Source: Berberis thunbergii
Taxonomy: Eukaryota; Streptophyta; Magnoliopsida; Ranunculales; Berberidaceae
NCBI GenBank assembly: GCA_003290165.1
Contig: QNQO01006220.1
Span: 62,001-126,000 of the forward strand
Length of the DNA: 64,000 nucleotides
Reading direction: 5' to 3'
Under the pieces are notes generated by a model. That model was not told where the DNA came from. It saw nothing but the letters and a program-made list of their open reading frames with translations, and made no database searches. Position numbers and translations under genes: made by a program. This document shows, in pieces, positions 10,864 to 22,667 of the stretch (the stretch's first letter is position 1; every line of letters begins with the position of its first letter).

Positions 10864-11440
10864 TATTTATCATTAGAAATTTTATATTAAAAAAGAAAAA
10901 TGAGAAATTTATCGGTTACTGAATTGACAATCATAACTTGTAGACCCAGACCGGTGTCAAATTAGGGAGATGACCCTGGTTTTTCATCTTTTGTGAGGGC
11001 AAGTTGAGTTGAAGACTAATAATGGTGAGTGAGGTGAATAAGATAAAAGAAAATCCCGTATACACGATTAAACAACCTTTTCATATCTATGGTGCTAATG
11101 AACTTAGAATGCGTTTCTTAATTTATGATTTAACTTATCATGCAGAGCTTTTCTGATTTGTCATGTGCGCATCCCGAGGGAGATTGGATGTCCCCTCCTT
11201 CCCTCTTTCCCTTCCTCGTTGGCTTCCTCGCCATTTAGAATTTCTCCGTAGAAAAACAGAATTTTGAGTATACAAATTCTAAATGTCGTGGAAGTGGGCG
11301 AGGAAACGAGCGAGGGGAGGAAGGTGGCGAAGTGGGACCGTTCACCTCCCTCGAAATGCGTGTCCTCGCTCGTTTCCTCGCCACGTAGAATAACTCTTTT
11401 GAGTACCTGCAGGTATCAATGCCAAAAAGCATCCTTTCCC
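10864..11440. other. Upstream region of the DCD-Kelch gene with a small foldback
   Basis: Positions about 11205-11320 are a nested foldback. CCTCGTTGGCTTCCTCGCCA and TTAGAATTT on the left pair with AAATTCTAA and GGCGAGGAAACGAGCGAGG on the right. The word CCTCGCTCGTTTCCTCGCC recurs at 11366-11384. This looks like a MITE or foldback repeat just upstream of the gene leader. No other gene is seen. Confidence 0.45.
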
Positions 11441-11578
11441 GCTTCGGCAAACCACTCTATTTCTGTGTCTCTCTCTCTTCCAGTTTTCGGTGTAACCTTC
11501 TCTTCAACACTTTTTGCATTTCTCCATCAAATCCTCTTTCACAAGCTCCTTCGCCTATCTCTTCTCTACACCGTTTCT

Positions 11579-11610
<32 letters not shown>

Positions 11611-11734
11611 TTCTAACACAGCTAACAAATAAGTAGAGAGAAAAACTTTCTGGAGAAATCTCTCATGGTTTCTTTTTTCTCTGTTTGATCCAAGTACCGA
11701 TCGTCTCATCTGACGGACCTGCTACGAACTTCTC
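11440..11734 (+). other. Probable 5' leader exon of the DCD-Kelch gene
   Basis: A pyrimidine-rich stretch with CTCTCTCTCTTCC and a run of TTTC repeats (about 11577-11612) precedes a possible donor at CTC|GTAATG (11734/11735). This pattern is typical of plant untranslated leader exons followed by a long first intron. The assignment rests on composition and position alone. Confidence 0.35.
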
Positions 11735-12636
11735 GTAATGCTCTTAAACTCTTTCTTCTTACCTCAGTTTCACCAATTTTCTGCTCTGTTTTAATGCAAT
11801 CCAAGTGTGTTTGTGTTCAGATTTATGTGCTCACTTCATGTATTAGAACTATTCAAGAGTTTCTTTTGCATTTCTAGGGTTTCCATGGACTTGGAACATC
11901 ACATTATGTGTTCTTCTCTTCATTTGTGTTGATTTGATGGTTGTGTGCTTTTTGTGGTTTGAATAAATGTGTTTCAAGTTCAGATTAGCCTACTGATTGT
12001 ACGGATCTTTCATTTTAGTAATTATTTTGTGACAATCTTTGAACTATATCTTGTAGCTTTTTTGTTAACGCTTCATTTCTCTCTCTAATCTCTGCTGTCG
12101 ATTGAGGTTTTGTGTTCTGATCTACTATGCTAATCTTTAGTTTTCAGATTTTGCTCTTTTTTTTATTATTATTTTTTTCTGTTTGTTTTGTTCAAATCTT
12201 CATTTTGCCTTCATGTTCTGGTTAGTGTGTTCGTTAGAATGTTGATTGTGAAGAGGTGCAGCATTTCTGGCGTTTAGATTTGAAAGAAACTGCAGTGTAC
12301 GCTCTGATATTCTCTTTTTTTTTTGGCTATGATGTCGCATTTATGATAGTTTTTCAGTATCCAGATGCAAGGTTTCGGGTTTCCTATGAATAGATGATGG
12401 CTTTCATGGAATAGCATTTTAGTTTCGCGATTGGTTTGGTCTTAATCTGCAATCTGCTGATGTATATGGTTTCATGGCTTGATGCTATCTAATATACTAA
12501 AATCTTATGAGATTTTTGCTTCATTGTCTATGCTGCACACTAACGAAGATAGAGATTGTTTTGTTGGTTTCGGTGTTAGATGTTTAAGAAGTCTTGTGTT
12601 GAACCTGATCATTCAAGTTGTTCTTAGACTTATGGG

Positions 12637-13263
12637 CAAGGATGCATAGACACGGACACACGCGTCATGTCGGACATGTACACGATACGCCGACTCGACA
12701 ATTTTTCAAAAATAAGACTCAGGGACACGTTGACACCTCATACTATTTTTTAATAAGTCATATAAACATAAATAAATATCTAATAAAATGCCTTCCTAGA
12801 GTGTGTGAAGAAAATGACACTTTGTTGAAAAAAAAATAAAGTAGAGAAAAAGTATGGTAGAGAAGAAACAGAGGAGAGAAGAAGCAAATGAGAGAAGAAT
12901 AAGAAAAAGAAGCAAAAATTAAGAAACATAGAATATACTTTAGTGTCTTTTTGCCCTGTTTGTCTTAAATCGCAATTGAAAGAGTCATTAACTTTAGATA
13001 AATCAACAACCATTAAATTAGGTGGTTATTTGTAAACATCTAAAAATAAAAAATAAAAGAAAGTTGGTTTTCGAGTCTTGACTGTGTCCTAACCAAATTT
13101 CGGGTGCTTCAGAGGCGTGTCCGACATGTTGACCACATTGACCATGTGTCTGACACCTGCCGACACATTGACCAAGTGTCCGACGTGTGTCGAGCAAGTG
13201 TCAATGTCGGACACATGTCGAACATGGATACGATACATTTTCTAAAGAGTCCGTGCTTCCTTG
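12637..13263. mobile_element. hAT-type non-autonomous element (family H, copy 1)
   Basis: It starts CAAGGATGCATAGACACGG and ends with the inverse of CAAGGAAGCACGGACTC. The 8-bp word CTTATGGG flanks it exactly at 12629-12636 and 13264-13271. Subterminal GTCCGACA and TGTCGGACA words repeat near both ends. The 8-bp target duplication and short inverted ends fit hAT elements. At 627 bp it has no transposase. It lies in the first intron of the DCD-Kelch gene, and a second copy with the same ends is at 21198-22528. Confidence 0.85.
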
Positions 13264-13973
13264 CTTATGGGTTTTCCTGAGGGCATCTTTGGTTGTAGAA
13301 GATTGGGTTTTCTAGAAAACAGGGAAAAGGAAGGGAGAGAGGAAGAGCTGAACATGAGGGGAGTTGATAGTAGAGAAAGAGAGAAGGGTTGAAGATTATC
13401 ATTCAAATTCAATTCTTATTGGTGTGAAACTATTTGGCCCCTCCCCAAAACAGACAGTGCGAAACTTGAGAGTTCTAATCCCATATCGTTAGGAACCTAC
13501 CAATACTTCAAGTTCGAGTTGTTACTAGCGGAAACCTAATTTATTAACCTAGGATCATAATTGCACTGCTTCCAAAGTCGATCCCTTGTTGGCCCACTAT
13601 CAATGTTGGTATGATAGTAGTCGTCTCCTCTTTTCTAATTTTACTACATATCAATATCCAATTACTTATAGGTGTTTGTTTTTTAGCTCTGATAAGTAGA
13701 ACAGTTTTGAACCATTTTATGAGTCTGAAGTGGTCCATGTCAATGGGTTGTGCAATGTTAACAAACAAAGAAAAGACAACACTAATCTAACCTCTAGGTC
13801 ACCCCTCCTGGGAATTGCACCTTGGATGTGTTGGTTGCTCTAGACCAAATGTTAAGAACTAATCAATACTAAAGGGATCAAGCTGTTAATGAGCAAAAGA
13901 CAATTACTTAACTTAGGATCGTGACACATACGAGATTCCAAATGTCGTACGAAAAATGTAAATTTTCGCAAGA

Positions 13974-14004
13974 ATTGTTATTGTTATTGTTATTGTTATT
14001 GTTA

Positions 14005-14092
<88 letters not shown>
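13974..14092 (+). repeat. TTGTTA / TTA microsatellite
   Basis: About five TTATTG units pass into roughly 27 TTA units, ending 46 bp before the acceptor AG at 14137-14138. The tract sits where the polypyrimidine and branch region of the first intron would be and precedes the start codon at 14143. Confidence 0.9.
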
Positions 14093-14093
<1 letters not shown>

Positions 14094-15354
14094 TTTTTCC
14101 TTTCTTTTTCTTAAATATTTTCTGTTTATTTGTTATAGAAGAATGGGATCTGGCAGGAAAACTAGGACTTTTGCCATTGGCGAAAGAATTCAGCGTCCTC
14201 AAAGTGTCAATGGTAGTGTAACTGCTAGAAATCTGAACATAAAGGACCTGGGAGCTGTCATATTTGGCATTATGCATAGCACTATCAAGGAATGCTTAAA
14301 CAATAAATTATTGGGTTAGTAGTCTTCCTTTTGGTTGCACACCAAGTTATTTATCTCTTCTTGTATCATGTGAGTTGTTAATAAAATATTTAAAGTCCTG
14401 ATTCTTTAGTTAAATCCATGTTTTGCAATTGGCCTTGCAGTTTTCATTCATATTGTATTGACAATTTATTCCAAAGGCTCTTGTCACTCAGGTTTTGTAA
14501 TGTTGTTAAATGTCAATATGGGGAATAGTAAAGTTGTATAATAACTTAAAAAGGTTAAATACAAAGTTTCCCTATGAAAAAGATCATAATTTAGATGAAC
14601 TACAGTATAAATACTTCAAATATAAGTGAAAAATCTGATAGCTCCGGTTGTGAGAAAAAGGAGTGCATTTTTATGTTTTGAATAATAAAAGTATTTGTTA
14701 TTCTTGTTGGACTGGTTCATCTAAATGATCCCTCTATTACTTTTATGTTATTCTTGATGATGACATCTCTGTTAAACCTGATGCAAGCTTACCGGCATCA
14801 CATATGGCATATGTAAAAAATATCAGGCCAGGATTGTCCTCTCTGTTTAACTACAGTGATAGGAAACTGATGGGATTTTTTAGGCAGAAAGCAATGGGGA
14901 GTATGGCATCAACCTGTTTGGGTTTGACAGATGGTTCTGAGAAAACACCTTACCCTGCACAGGTTTTATGTCTTGTACTTTTTATCCTTTTTGTGTTCAT
15001 CTTGCACTCAAGTTATGGTCAAGTGATACAGTACGTTTCTAATTCTGATGTTGTTTACTTGGCAAAGGTTCGCATTTGTATTCGTAAACAATGTCAGTTC
15101 TTGTCGGAAGAGCAATACAAGCCAATATTGGCTGCTAGTTACCATGTGGACAATCATCATTTTTGGTTTGAACTGAATCACGCCCAAACAGGGGCATTGC
15201 TGACGCTTTTTGAATCGATGCCACTTAATTCTATGCTCACTTATGATACTCCCGTCTTAAGAATTGTTCACGAAGCTTTTAAAAATGTTGACCCAAAGCA
15301 AGAAATCTGACATCAGCTCTGAATCCAGCATCTTCAGGAAAAAGGAGTGGACTA

Positions 15355-16290
15355 GTGGAGTGGGTGTCTCTTTTCTAAGATAATCCAGAAGTCAATACAA
15401 TAACTGAAGGTGAAAGTGCAGACTCATCAACAGTAGAAGCTGATTGCACACATCTAGTTTGTGGTGATACAGGCACATGGTATGCAGGTATAGTTTCTTA
15501 TTGGAATGATGAAAATGAAGACGCGTGGGTCCCTGAAACCCACACAGATAAGCAGGAAACTTATGAGTTTACTCCAAACCAGTGTTTTCAATTATGTAGG
15601 TTTCTCTTTTTAAAGAGAATACAGATGTAAATAAAAGAATGGAAGGTGGTAGTGAAAAGTCATCAACAATAGAAGCTGATTGCACCCATCTAGAATGTGG
15701 TGATATAGCACTGGGTATTCAAATAAATTTCTTGTTGGGATGATGAAAATAAAGATACCTGGATCCTGGAAACCCACTCGGATGAGCAGGAAACTTCGAA
15801 GTTTACTCTAAAGCCAGTTTCTTCAGTTACGTGGGTGTCTCTACCCAAAGAGAACCTAGATGTCAATGCAAGAACTGAAGGTGAAAGTGCAAAAACTGAA
15901 GGTGATTGGAGCCATCAAGAGTGTGGTGATGTAGACACAGGGTATGCAAGTGCAGTTTCTTTTAAGGATGATGAAAATGGAGACACCCACTCAGATAAGC
16001 AGGAAACTTTGAAGTTTAACCTGAAGCCAACACCTTCAGTTACATGGGTGTCTCTACCCAAAGAGAACCCAGGTGTCATTGCAAGAACTGAAGGTGAAAT
16101 TCAAAGTTATCAACAATAGCATCTGATTGCACCAATCAAGAGTGTGGTGATGTAGGCACTGGTTATGCAAGTGCAGGTTCTTGTTGGGATGATGAAAATG
16201 AAGACACCGGGACCCATGCTGAGACCCATTCAGATAACCAGGAAACTTCAAATTCAGACCTGAAGTCAGCTCGGACTTCAAGAAATGCTT
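15355..16290 (+). repeat. Four tandem units of about 214-237 bp in the DCD-Kelch gene
   Basis: Between the DCD and Kelch parts a unit starts near 15360, 15597, 15831 and 16045. The encoded pattern is W-V-S-L-P-K-E-N, then a T-E-G-E block, then C-G-D-x-D-T-G-Y-A, then D-D-E-N-E-D-T and H-S-D-K-Q-E-T. Spacing is 237, 234 and 214 bp, the last unit pair having lost a WVPETH-like segment. The protein unit is about 71-79 residues, acidic and hydrophilic. I do not recognise it from other DCD-Kelch proteins. Units one and two carry stops, unit three is open. Confidence 0.8.
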
Positions 16291-18036
16291 TAAGGTCGGT
16301 ATCACTTTTCAGAGTTTAAGTAATTCTGCAGAGGATGATACAGAAGAAGCTTTTGTTCCATGTAAAGTTTCTGAGACACGTTTAGAGGATGAATGTTCTC
16401 CTACAACAGTGGAAGTTCCAGAGAAATGTGGAGATGCTTCTGTTGACTCGTCAGATTTTCCATCTGTAATCAACCAGGTGATTAAGATTGTAGGCCTTTG
16501 TAGTACGCTCTTAGATCTTCATTTTCCTTTCAGTCAAATTTCATTCTACAGTTTTCCATTTATAATTATTGAAAATTTTCTTAAATATTGAAGGCATGAA
16601 AATGGAAGAATTCAAGACCTTATCACTGAATCAATCCAGAAAGACAAGTGCTTTGGAGACGAAATTGGTATTCTTGCATTACGTACTACCTTCTCAAGTT
16701 CTACTTTTCTTAATTTTTGGTTTTCCATAACATTTTCGTCAAATGCCCTTTAACTGTTTTCTAGTTTCCTTTAACTTGTTTCTTTGAGGCAACATACTAC
16801 AACTCAGTCAGGCATTCAAACCTCTAAAACTTAGAGTTGGGTAATCTAAAACAATGGACCACAAGTCATCCATAGAGGATTCTAGAATTTAAATAGCATC
16901 CAGGTGAGCCATTTGATATACATTCACTGGATAAAAAAATTGATTTTCTTATTTCTCTTAAAAAATAGTTGTCTTTTCACTACATCAGTGTTGGTTTTAA
17001 ATAATTCTAAACTCTTTCAGTTCAAAATTCAATGTTATCATTGAGTAGTTGTATAGGCAGACTGTATGTGCACCCATCTACTCTAAAAGCTTAAGCTAAT
17101 AAAGAGAGCAAATCTAGCATATATTAAGTATCAGGGTCCATGGATGGGTGTAGTGGACTTTTAGTCTCAATATTGTTGCTATTTAATCATAACTGAAGTT
17201 ATTCTTGTGCAATAAGTATCCCCATTGTTTTGTAGTACCCACAGTTTAAGAGTTTGTATTTTTCCTATTTGCATCTACCACCACCAGTTTCTGGTGGTAA
17301 ATATTTAATTTGATATATTACAAGAACAGGCTGTTAACTTGTGGTAATTCACACTTTTGTTAATTTCCTCCTCTATTCTACAACTTTTACATTAGGCTTG
17401 TTCAGACATCGAGCTTCAACAATTAAGAGATTGTGTAAAATTATTGAAAAGTGATTCTTCCACACAAAATGTTGGTAAATGGCTAAGGTCTTATGGTTGT
17501 GAAACATTGATGGAGCAGTTTGATGAACCACAGCTTGGTGTTAAGGAAATGATATTCATAATGGGAGGCTGTGATGGTGAATATTCATGTTTATCATCTG
17601 TGGATTGCTACTCAACTTCTAGAGACGTTGTTAGATATTTGAGACCAATTAGCTTTACTCGATCATATTCCTCAGCAGCAGTGTCAAATGGGTGTATCTT
17701 CAACTTTGGTGGTTGTTCTGATCTTGATGGTGGCTTGTGGTATGATACAGGTCTGAGCTAATTACTTCATTTTTCTTAGCTCCTTGATAGTTTACCTTTG
17801 TGCTCTGCAAGTTATTGAATTCCTTTTTTTCTTCGAAAGTTGAATGTTACAACCCACTGAATGAGTGGACCTTATCTCTTCCCTCAAGTGAAAGAAAGGG
17901 AGGCTTAGCAAATGCAGCGCTCCACAATAAATTTTTTGCATTTGGGGGTTCAAATGGAGATGGCAGTTTCTCAAAGGTTGAAATGTTTGATCCAGCTCCT
18001 GGACGATGGATTTCTGCACAATCAATGCTTCAAAAG

Positions 18037-20086
18037 GTAAATTTCCTTCATTGTATTGATTAAAGCTAATAAGTTCTCTAACCCTTGTCACTTGAAAGCC
18101 TTAATTATGAATAATAAGAACATTTTCCTTACTCAAATCTGTAAGATCTAGCAGTTTTGAGTCCTCATCTTCATAATTAAAATAAAAAACGAGAATAATA
18201 AAAACATCCTTGGTTTTAGTATATCCCATTACTTTGTCACATCGAGAAGCACTTCTCAACAAAACTTTATCAAACAAAAATGACTTCTTCAAGTATATCT
18301 CTTTTATTTATACTTATCACGTGCAGAAAAAATGAACACGTGTTATCTATCCATAAAAAATATGTCTATTGTGTATTTTTATAACCATGAAAATGATAGG
18401 AGGAAACGACCATCCTACAAACCATTTTCAGAGTTGAGAGACAAATAACTTTATTTATTTATTTTATAACTAGTCTACAAGTAAAACACAACCTCAAAGT
18501 GGTCTATTCTAGAGAGAGATAGTGATAAGTGATAACACTCCCAGATGCGAAAAATAGATGAATGATTGTAGATTTAACCAACCTAGATAAATAGGTTAAT
18601 TAAACTAGTTTTAATTACTGCAAGTGCATGATTGTCTCACTTGTAGACAAAACAAATACAGATCGAATCCACAGGGATTGATGTTGCAAAAAAATTTAGA
18701 GTCTACTTAAACTAATTTAGAAGGGGCTATAACAATGTAAATCCTATATTGTTACAAATTGAAAAAGTTTCCACCATTGGTTTCTCTAAGAATTGTTTCT
18801 GTTTAATTTACTGTTTTCATAAAACCAGAAGCATTAGGGATGAACAATCTCTTGCTTGCATCGATGATGTGATCGTTCATTCGATTAATAAAGTTACAAT
18901 CAATTGCAGCAAAAGTATAAACCCTAGCATTGGGTGTCTTGCAATAGTACATACAATCACATGTTTAACTTGAACAATTAAAAATCAAACTTCGAATATT
19001 AACTACTGACTCGTCTAGATATAAATCCGATATAATGAAAACAATTTACTAATGTTGAGGAAAAGATTGTATTCAACAATGAAGCATGAAGAAAACAGTA
19101 AATAAATCTCAACAAACTCTACGAACCTAATGGTTTCATCTTAGCCTCGGCACGGAGTTCTAGAAGCTCATGGTGGTGGTGGTGGTGATTGCAGCTCTGG
19201 CGTCAGTAATCTCCAACTTCAGTTCAGCACAACAAAGAGACACAAAGCCCAACTGTTCAGAAAACAGAGCGTGAAGGAGACCGTGTTTTTAAAAACTATT
19301 CAGCAATGAGAACTCTTTCGTCCAGAGTAAGTTGGAAACCCATGATGTTATGATTTGATTTAGAAACCCAATTGAGGAATTGAATGGTTTTGATATAGGA
19401 ATTAGGTAGTTGGCAATTGTGAAAAAGAGAGAAATGGGTGGTGATTTTGTTGGTGTGTGATGGAGAGATGATGATGATGGTGGAGGAGGGAGATGAGAGA
19501 TCGCTGAATCGGGGAAGAGAGCTGAATTGATGGAGTGAATTGCTGAGATGAGAGTCTGGCGTGAGAGGTTTAATCCGAGGGATGAGTGGGGCTGCAAAAT
19601 GATGATGAATCAGGGAGTAGAACTGATCTGAATTGGGGAGAGAACATCGTGAATACAACCACCAACTCTCACGTTCTAGGCAACATCCAGCAAGAGAGAT
19701 TTGTCGTGAGGAATTTTTTTTAAAGTGAAGCAAATTTGTATCATTCACATGTGTGTTGCAAGTGTTTTACGTGTCTTTCTGTCAAATGAATCTCTTTGGT
19801 AATAATCCGAAACCTGCTGATTCTTTAGGTTAGGAACAGAATGGTTTGGATGAGGAAAATTAATCTACACTAGTTTTTAACTGTGGTTTCTCTTGTTCTA
19901 AACTGTTGTGCATAACCTTGTAGATGTAAAAAACTTCTGTCGAGAATACTTGCAACCTCCCTAACTTTTGTCTCCTTCTAACGGGAAAGATCCTTGGACA
20001 TTGTTCCATTTCTCTAGCTTAAAAAAAATCTTGATTTATTCTGACTTTGAAACATATTGTTTTTCTCTTTTTTGAAAATTCTACAG
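18037..20086. other. Long intron of the DCD-Kelch gene, contents unclassified
   Basis: A 2-kb intron between exons ending at 18036 (CAAAAG|GTAAAT) and starting at 20087 (CTACAG|AGAG). It is longer than the other Kelch introns. Positions 18630-18690 contain CGAATCCACAGGGATTG, a word often seen in plant repeats, suggesting an insertion somewhere in 18500-19800. I could not define its ends. No transposase or other gene is recognised. Confidence 0.4.
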
Positions 20087-21477
20087 AGAGTTGCTACTGC
20101 TGCAGCTGAGCTTAATGGAGTGCCTTGTGTTGCTGGGGGTTATGATGGAGATTGTTTCATAAAGTAAGCCACTCGTTTCCCTATTTTTCAGATACTTCTT
20201 TGTGGTCTCACTAAAGCAGTAAAACTTTTAAGTCTTTCACCTTCACTTTACCACTATCTAGCATAAACGACTTAACTTCCACCCGTTTTCTGATGACACT
20301 AATAATTAATTAACTTTGCAATGCTTTCTGCAGTGTTAATTGGTAACTTATCTCTTTTACTATTGCAGTTCAGCTGAGCAGTTTGATCCCAGTGAAGTTT
20401 CCCAGTCCAAGCTTCAAAGCATGAATACTAGTAGGGCCAGTCACTTCGTTGCTGCTTTGAATGAGAAATTGTAAGTTCATGTCCCAATGTCCATCTTTGG
20501 AACTCAATTTCACATGCACAATGATAATTGCCTTGTTCATCTATGTTCTGAAATCACTAAGTCCATCTCAAATCGGTTGTTTGCCCAACAAGAACAAACA
20601 CTCATTCCAAATAGCAAGCATAGATACTGTAGCGAATGCACGTACATAGGTTATATGAAAATGAAAGTGTGAGGCTAATCATAATGCAAGCTGGATGAGA
20701 TGCTATCACTGATAAATAATCTCCTTATCACTTTTGACAGAAGATTTGTGTTTCACGCGATCAAATTTATGGTGACACCAACTGATCTTCATCAAATTAG
20801 AATCCTGCATCAAATTCTCATTCAACAAGTTGTCTTAATTGTTACACTCGTATAGGATAAATACATGTGCTACTTGAGCAAACATGACAAAAGGTCAATA
20901 ATTGGTACAGTTACCCAGCTATCTCTAAGCAAGTTATACAATGAATCATTTTCAATGCAGGTATGTGCTCGGAGGTTTTGATGGAACTAAAATGGTTGCT
21001 AGCGTCGAGGTCGGTGGGTTATTGGATTTTAGATGGTGAAATGAAGCAATCTAGGGGAGAATGTTTTCCGGCTGTCATTGGGGAGACAATTTATACAATT
21101 GGAGGCATGAAAGAGCATGGCATTTCGCAGAAAGGGTATAACAACATATCAGTCTCACTCTGTACCTTTCTTCCTCCTGACAAGTGATACTCATAAACAA
21201 GGATGCACCGACTCTTCGAAAAACCTCCGAGTCACGAGTCAAATACGTGTCGGACACGGATTCGCGTCCGACACGCGCCCGACACGTATTGGACACGTGG
21301 TCAACGGTCAAAATTCGTTGACCACGGTCCGGACACGGTCAAGACTCGGTCAGACTCGGTCAGACACGGTCCGGACTCGGTCAGACACGGTCCGGACTCG
21401 GTCAATTGCAAATAAACCCTCTTCGACTATTTGGTTCCCCTCCCTCCCACAAACCCTAAACCAACAGAGAAAGCAGA

Positions 21478-21762
21478 GAAGGGAGAGGGAGAGGGAGAGG
21501 ATTCGATCGACAGAAAGGGAGAGGGAGAGGGTTCGATCGACAGGGTGAGGGAGAGGGTTTGTTCGATCGACAGAGGGAGAGGGTTCGTTCGATCGACAGA
21601 GGGAGAGGGTTCGATGGGTTCGATCGACACTTCGACAGAGGGTTCGATCGATTTCGGTCGATTTCGACAGAGGGGGAGAGAGAGAGAGAGGGTTCGATCG
21701 ATTTCGGTCGATGTCGACAGAGAGGGAGAGGGAGAGGGAGAGAGACAGAGAGAGGGTTCGAT
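21478..21762 (+). repeat. GAGAGGG / TTCGATCGACAG tandem tract
   Basis: Irregular units combining GGGAGAGGG runs with GTTCGATCGACAGA recur about ten times. The tract lies just upstream of the F-box start codon inside the hAT element, in the place of a 5' leader. Long open frames here are artefacts of the repeat. Confidence 0.75.
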
Positions 21763-21826
21763 CGATTTTGACTTGGGTTTCATTTCATCCTCAGAACTTG
21801 CAAATTCAAGGTGAGATCTTCATGCC

Positions 21827-21911
21827 ATGGACCTTTCTCTACTTTCTGAGGACATCCTTATGGAGATCTTCTCCAGACTGTCGATCAAGACTCTTTTGAG
21901 ATCTTCTCCAG
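21827..21911 (+). pseudogene. Captured F-box gene fragment (first exon)
   Basis: Starting at an ATG (21827), the frame reads LLSEDILMEIFSRLSIKTLL, the N-terminal half of an F-box: L-x-E-D-x-L-x-E-I-x-S-R-L-x-x-K-x-L-L. F-box proteins bind SKP1 and recruit substrates to SCF ubiquitin ligases. The fragment ends at a good donor, CCAG|GTACC (21911/21912), with no downstream F-box exon inside the element. About 28 residues of an approximately 45-residue F-box are present, with no substrate domain. It lies within hAT copy 2 and is therefore probably a transduplicated piece of a host gene. Confidence 0.75.
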
Positions 21912-22667
21912 GTACCTTTCTTCTTCATTTATTTTTTTATGCGATTTTCTTCTATCAGTCTATGCGACTATGTATCATTCTCTTCTCGGATTTCTTCTTT
22001 GATTCATCTTTGATTTTCTTTTCTGCTTTTTTTTTTTTTTTTGAATGAGTATTGTGCTGATATTGCAACACTCTATACTGATTTTGTTATGCTCTGAATC
22101 TCTGATTCATGTCTGATTGAACACACATCCTCAAAGTTTTTTCTACTTCTTCCATATTCTGATTTCATGAATATGACTATACGAGACTCTCTGTAATAAA
22201 AAAAAGTAGATTAGCACTAGCAAAGAATGAGTATTTCAATCAGTGAATCAATATTGCAAATAATGAGTTTTTACATTCTCAAATGCATATGCTTTGAGTA
22301 TGACTTGGAGCTTGACTTTATGATGCATTTGAAATTTTGAATGAATGAATGTTTTATTGATATGTATGGATTGTTTACTATTATTATTTATAATTTCATG
22401 TTCATATAAGTTACAAAAAAATATATTAAAAAAATAAGTTTGACCGTGTCGCCGAGTCGCCGAGTCCTATTTTTTTGAAAATTGCCGAGTCGCCGTGTCG
22501 TATCCGTGTCCGAGTCCGTGCATCCTTGCTCATAAAGGTAGAGAAAACTGTATTGTTTATTTAATTGATTTATTCTGATGCAGATCAAGCGCTACAAAGA
22601 AGCCCATGGCTGGTCTGTAAACCAATTTGAAAGTCATGGGGAAAAGGTCCATTTCTGCCACTATTAA

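Larger units (their letters stand above)
21198..22528 (+). mobile_element. hAT-type element carrying an F-box exon (family H, copy 2)
   Basis: It starts CAAGGATGCACCGACTC and ends with the inverse of CAAGGATGCACGGACTCGG. The 8-bp word CTCATAAA flanks it exactly at 21190-21197 and 22529-22536. The left 230 bp are dense in GGACTCGGTCAGACACGG words and the right 90 bp in GCCGAGTCGCCG words, which are subterminal repeats. The interior holds a leader-like GAGAGGG and TTCGATCGACAG repeat tract and the first exon of an F-box gene (21827-21911). No transposase is present. At 1331 bp it is a gene-fragment-carrying (Pack-type) relative of copy 1. It sits in the last intron of the DCD-Kelch gene. Confidence 0.85.
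14139..22667 (+). pseudogene. DCD-Kelch protein gene (NS1A-binding-protein-homologue type), decayed
   Basis: The exons and splice sites of a plant DCD (development and cell death) domain plus Kelch gene are clear. DCD exons: 14139-14314 (ATG at 14143, LGAVIFGIMHSTIKECL), about 14788-14962 (YVKNIRPGL, FNYSDRKL, TDGSEKTPYPAQ), and 15068 onward (FLSEEQYKPI, HHFWFELNHAQT). A long middle exon follows to about 16477, then 16594-16667. Kelch exons: 17396-17750 (IFIMGGCDGEYSCLSSVDCY), 17840-18036 (FAFGGSNG), 20087-20163, 20369-20470, 20961-21135 and 22584-22667. Lesions: the first two exons do not join in frame, a T run near 14880 shifts the frame beside a TAG, and there are stops and shifts after 15300. 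A shift near 21010 breaks the fifth Kelch blade and the last exon is out of frame. Family members are thought to be stress or cell-death adaptors; this copy probably makes no full protein. Confidence 0.8.

Noticed and set aside
13921..14142. Open frame with a long leucine run before the DCD-Kelch start
   Set aside because: The leucines are the TTA/TTG microsatellite; the acceptor at 14137-14138 and ATG at 14143 explain the coding start.
21431..21814. Long overlapping open frames rich in Arg/Glu/Gly on both strands
   Set aside because: They come from the GAGAGGG and TTCGATCGACAG repeat tract, have no domain, and exist in several frames at once.
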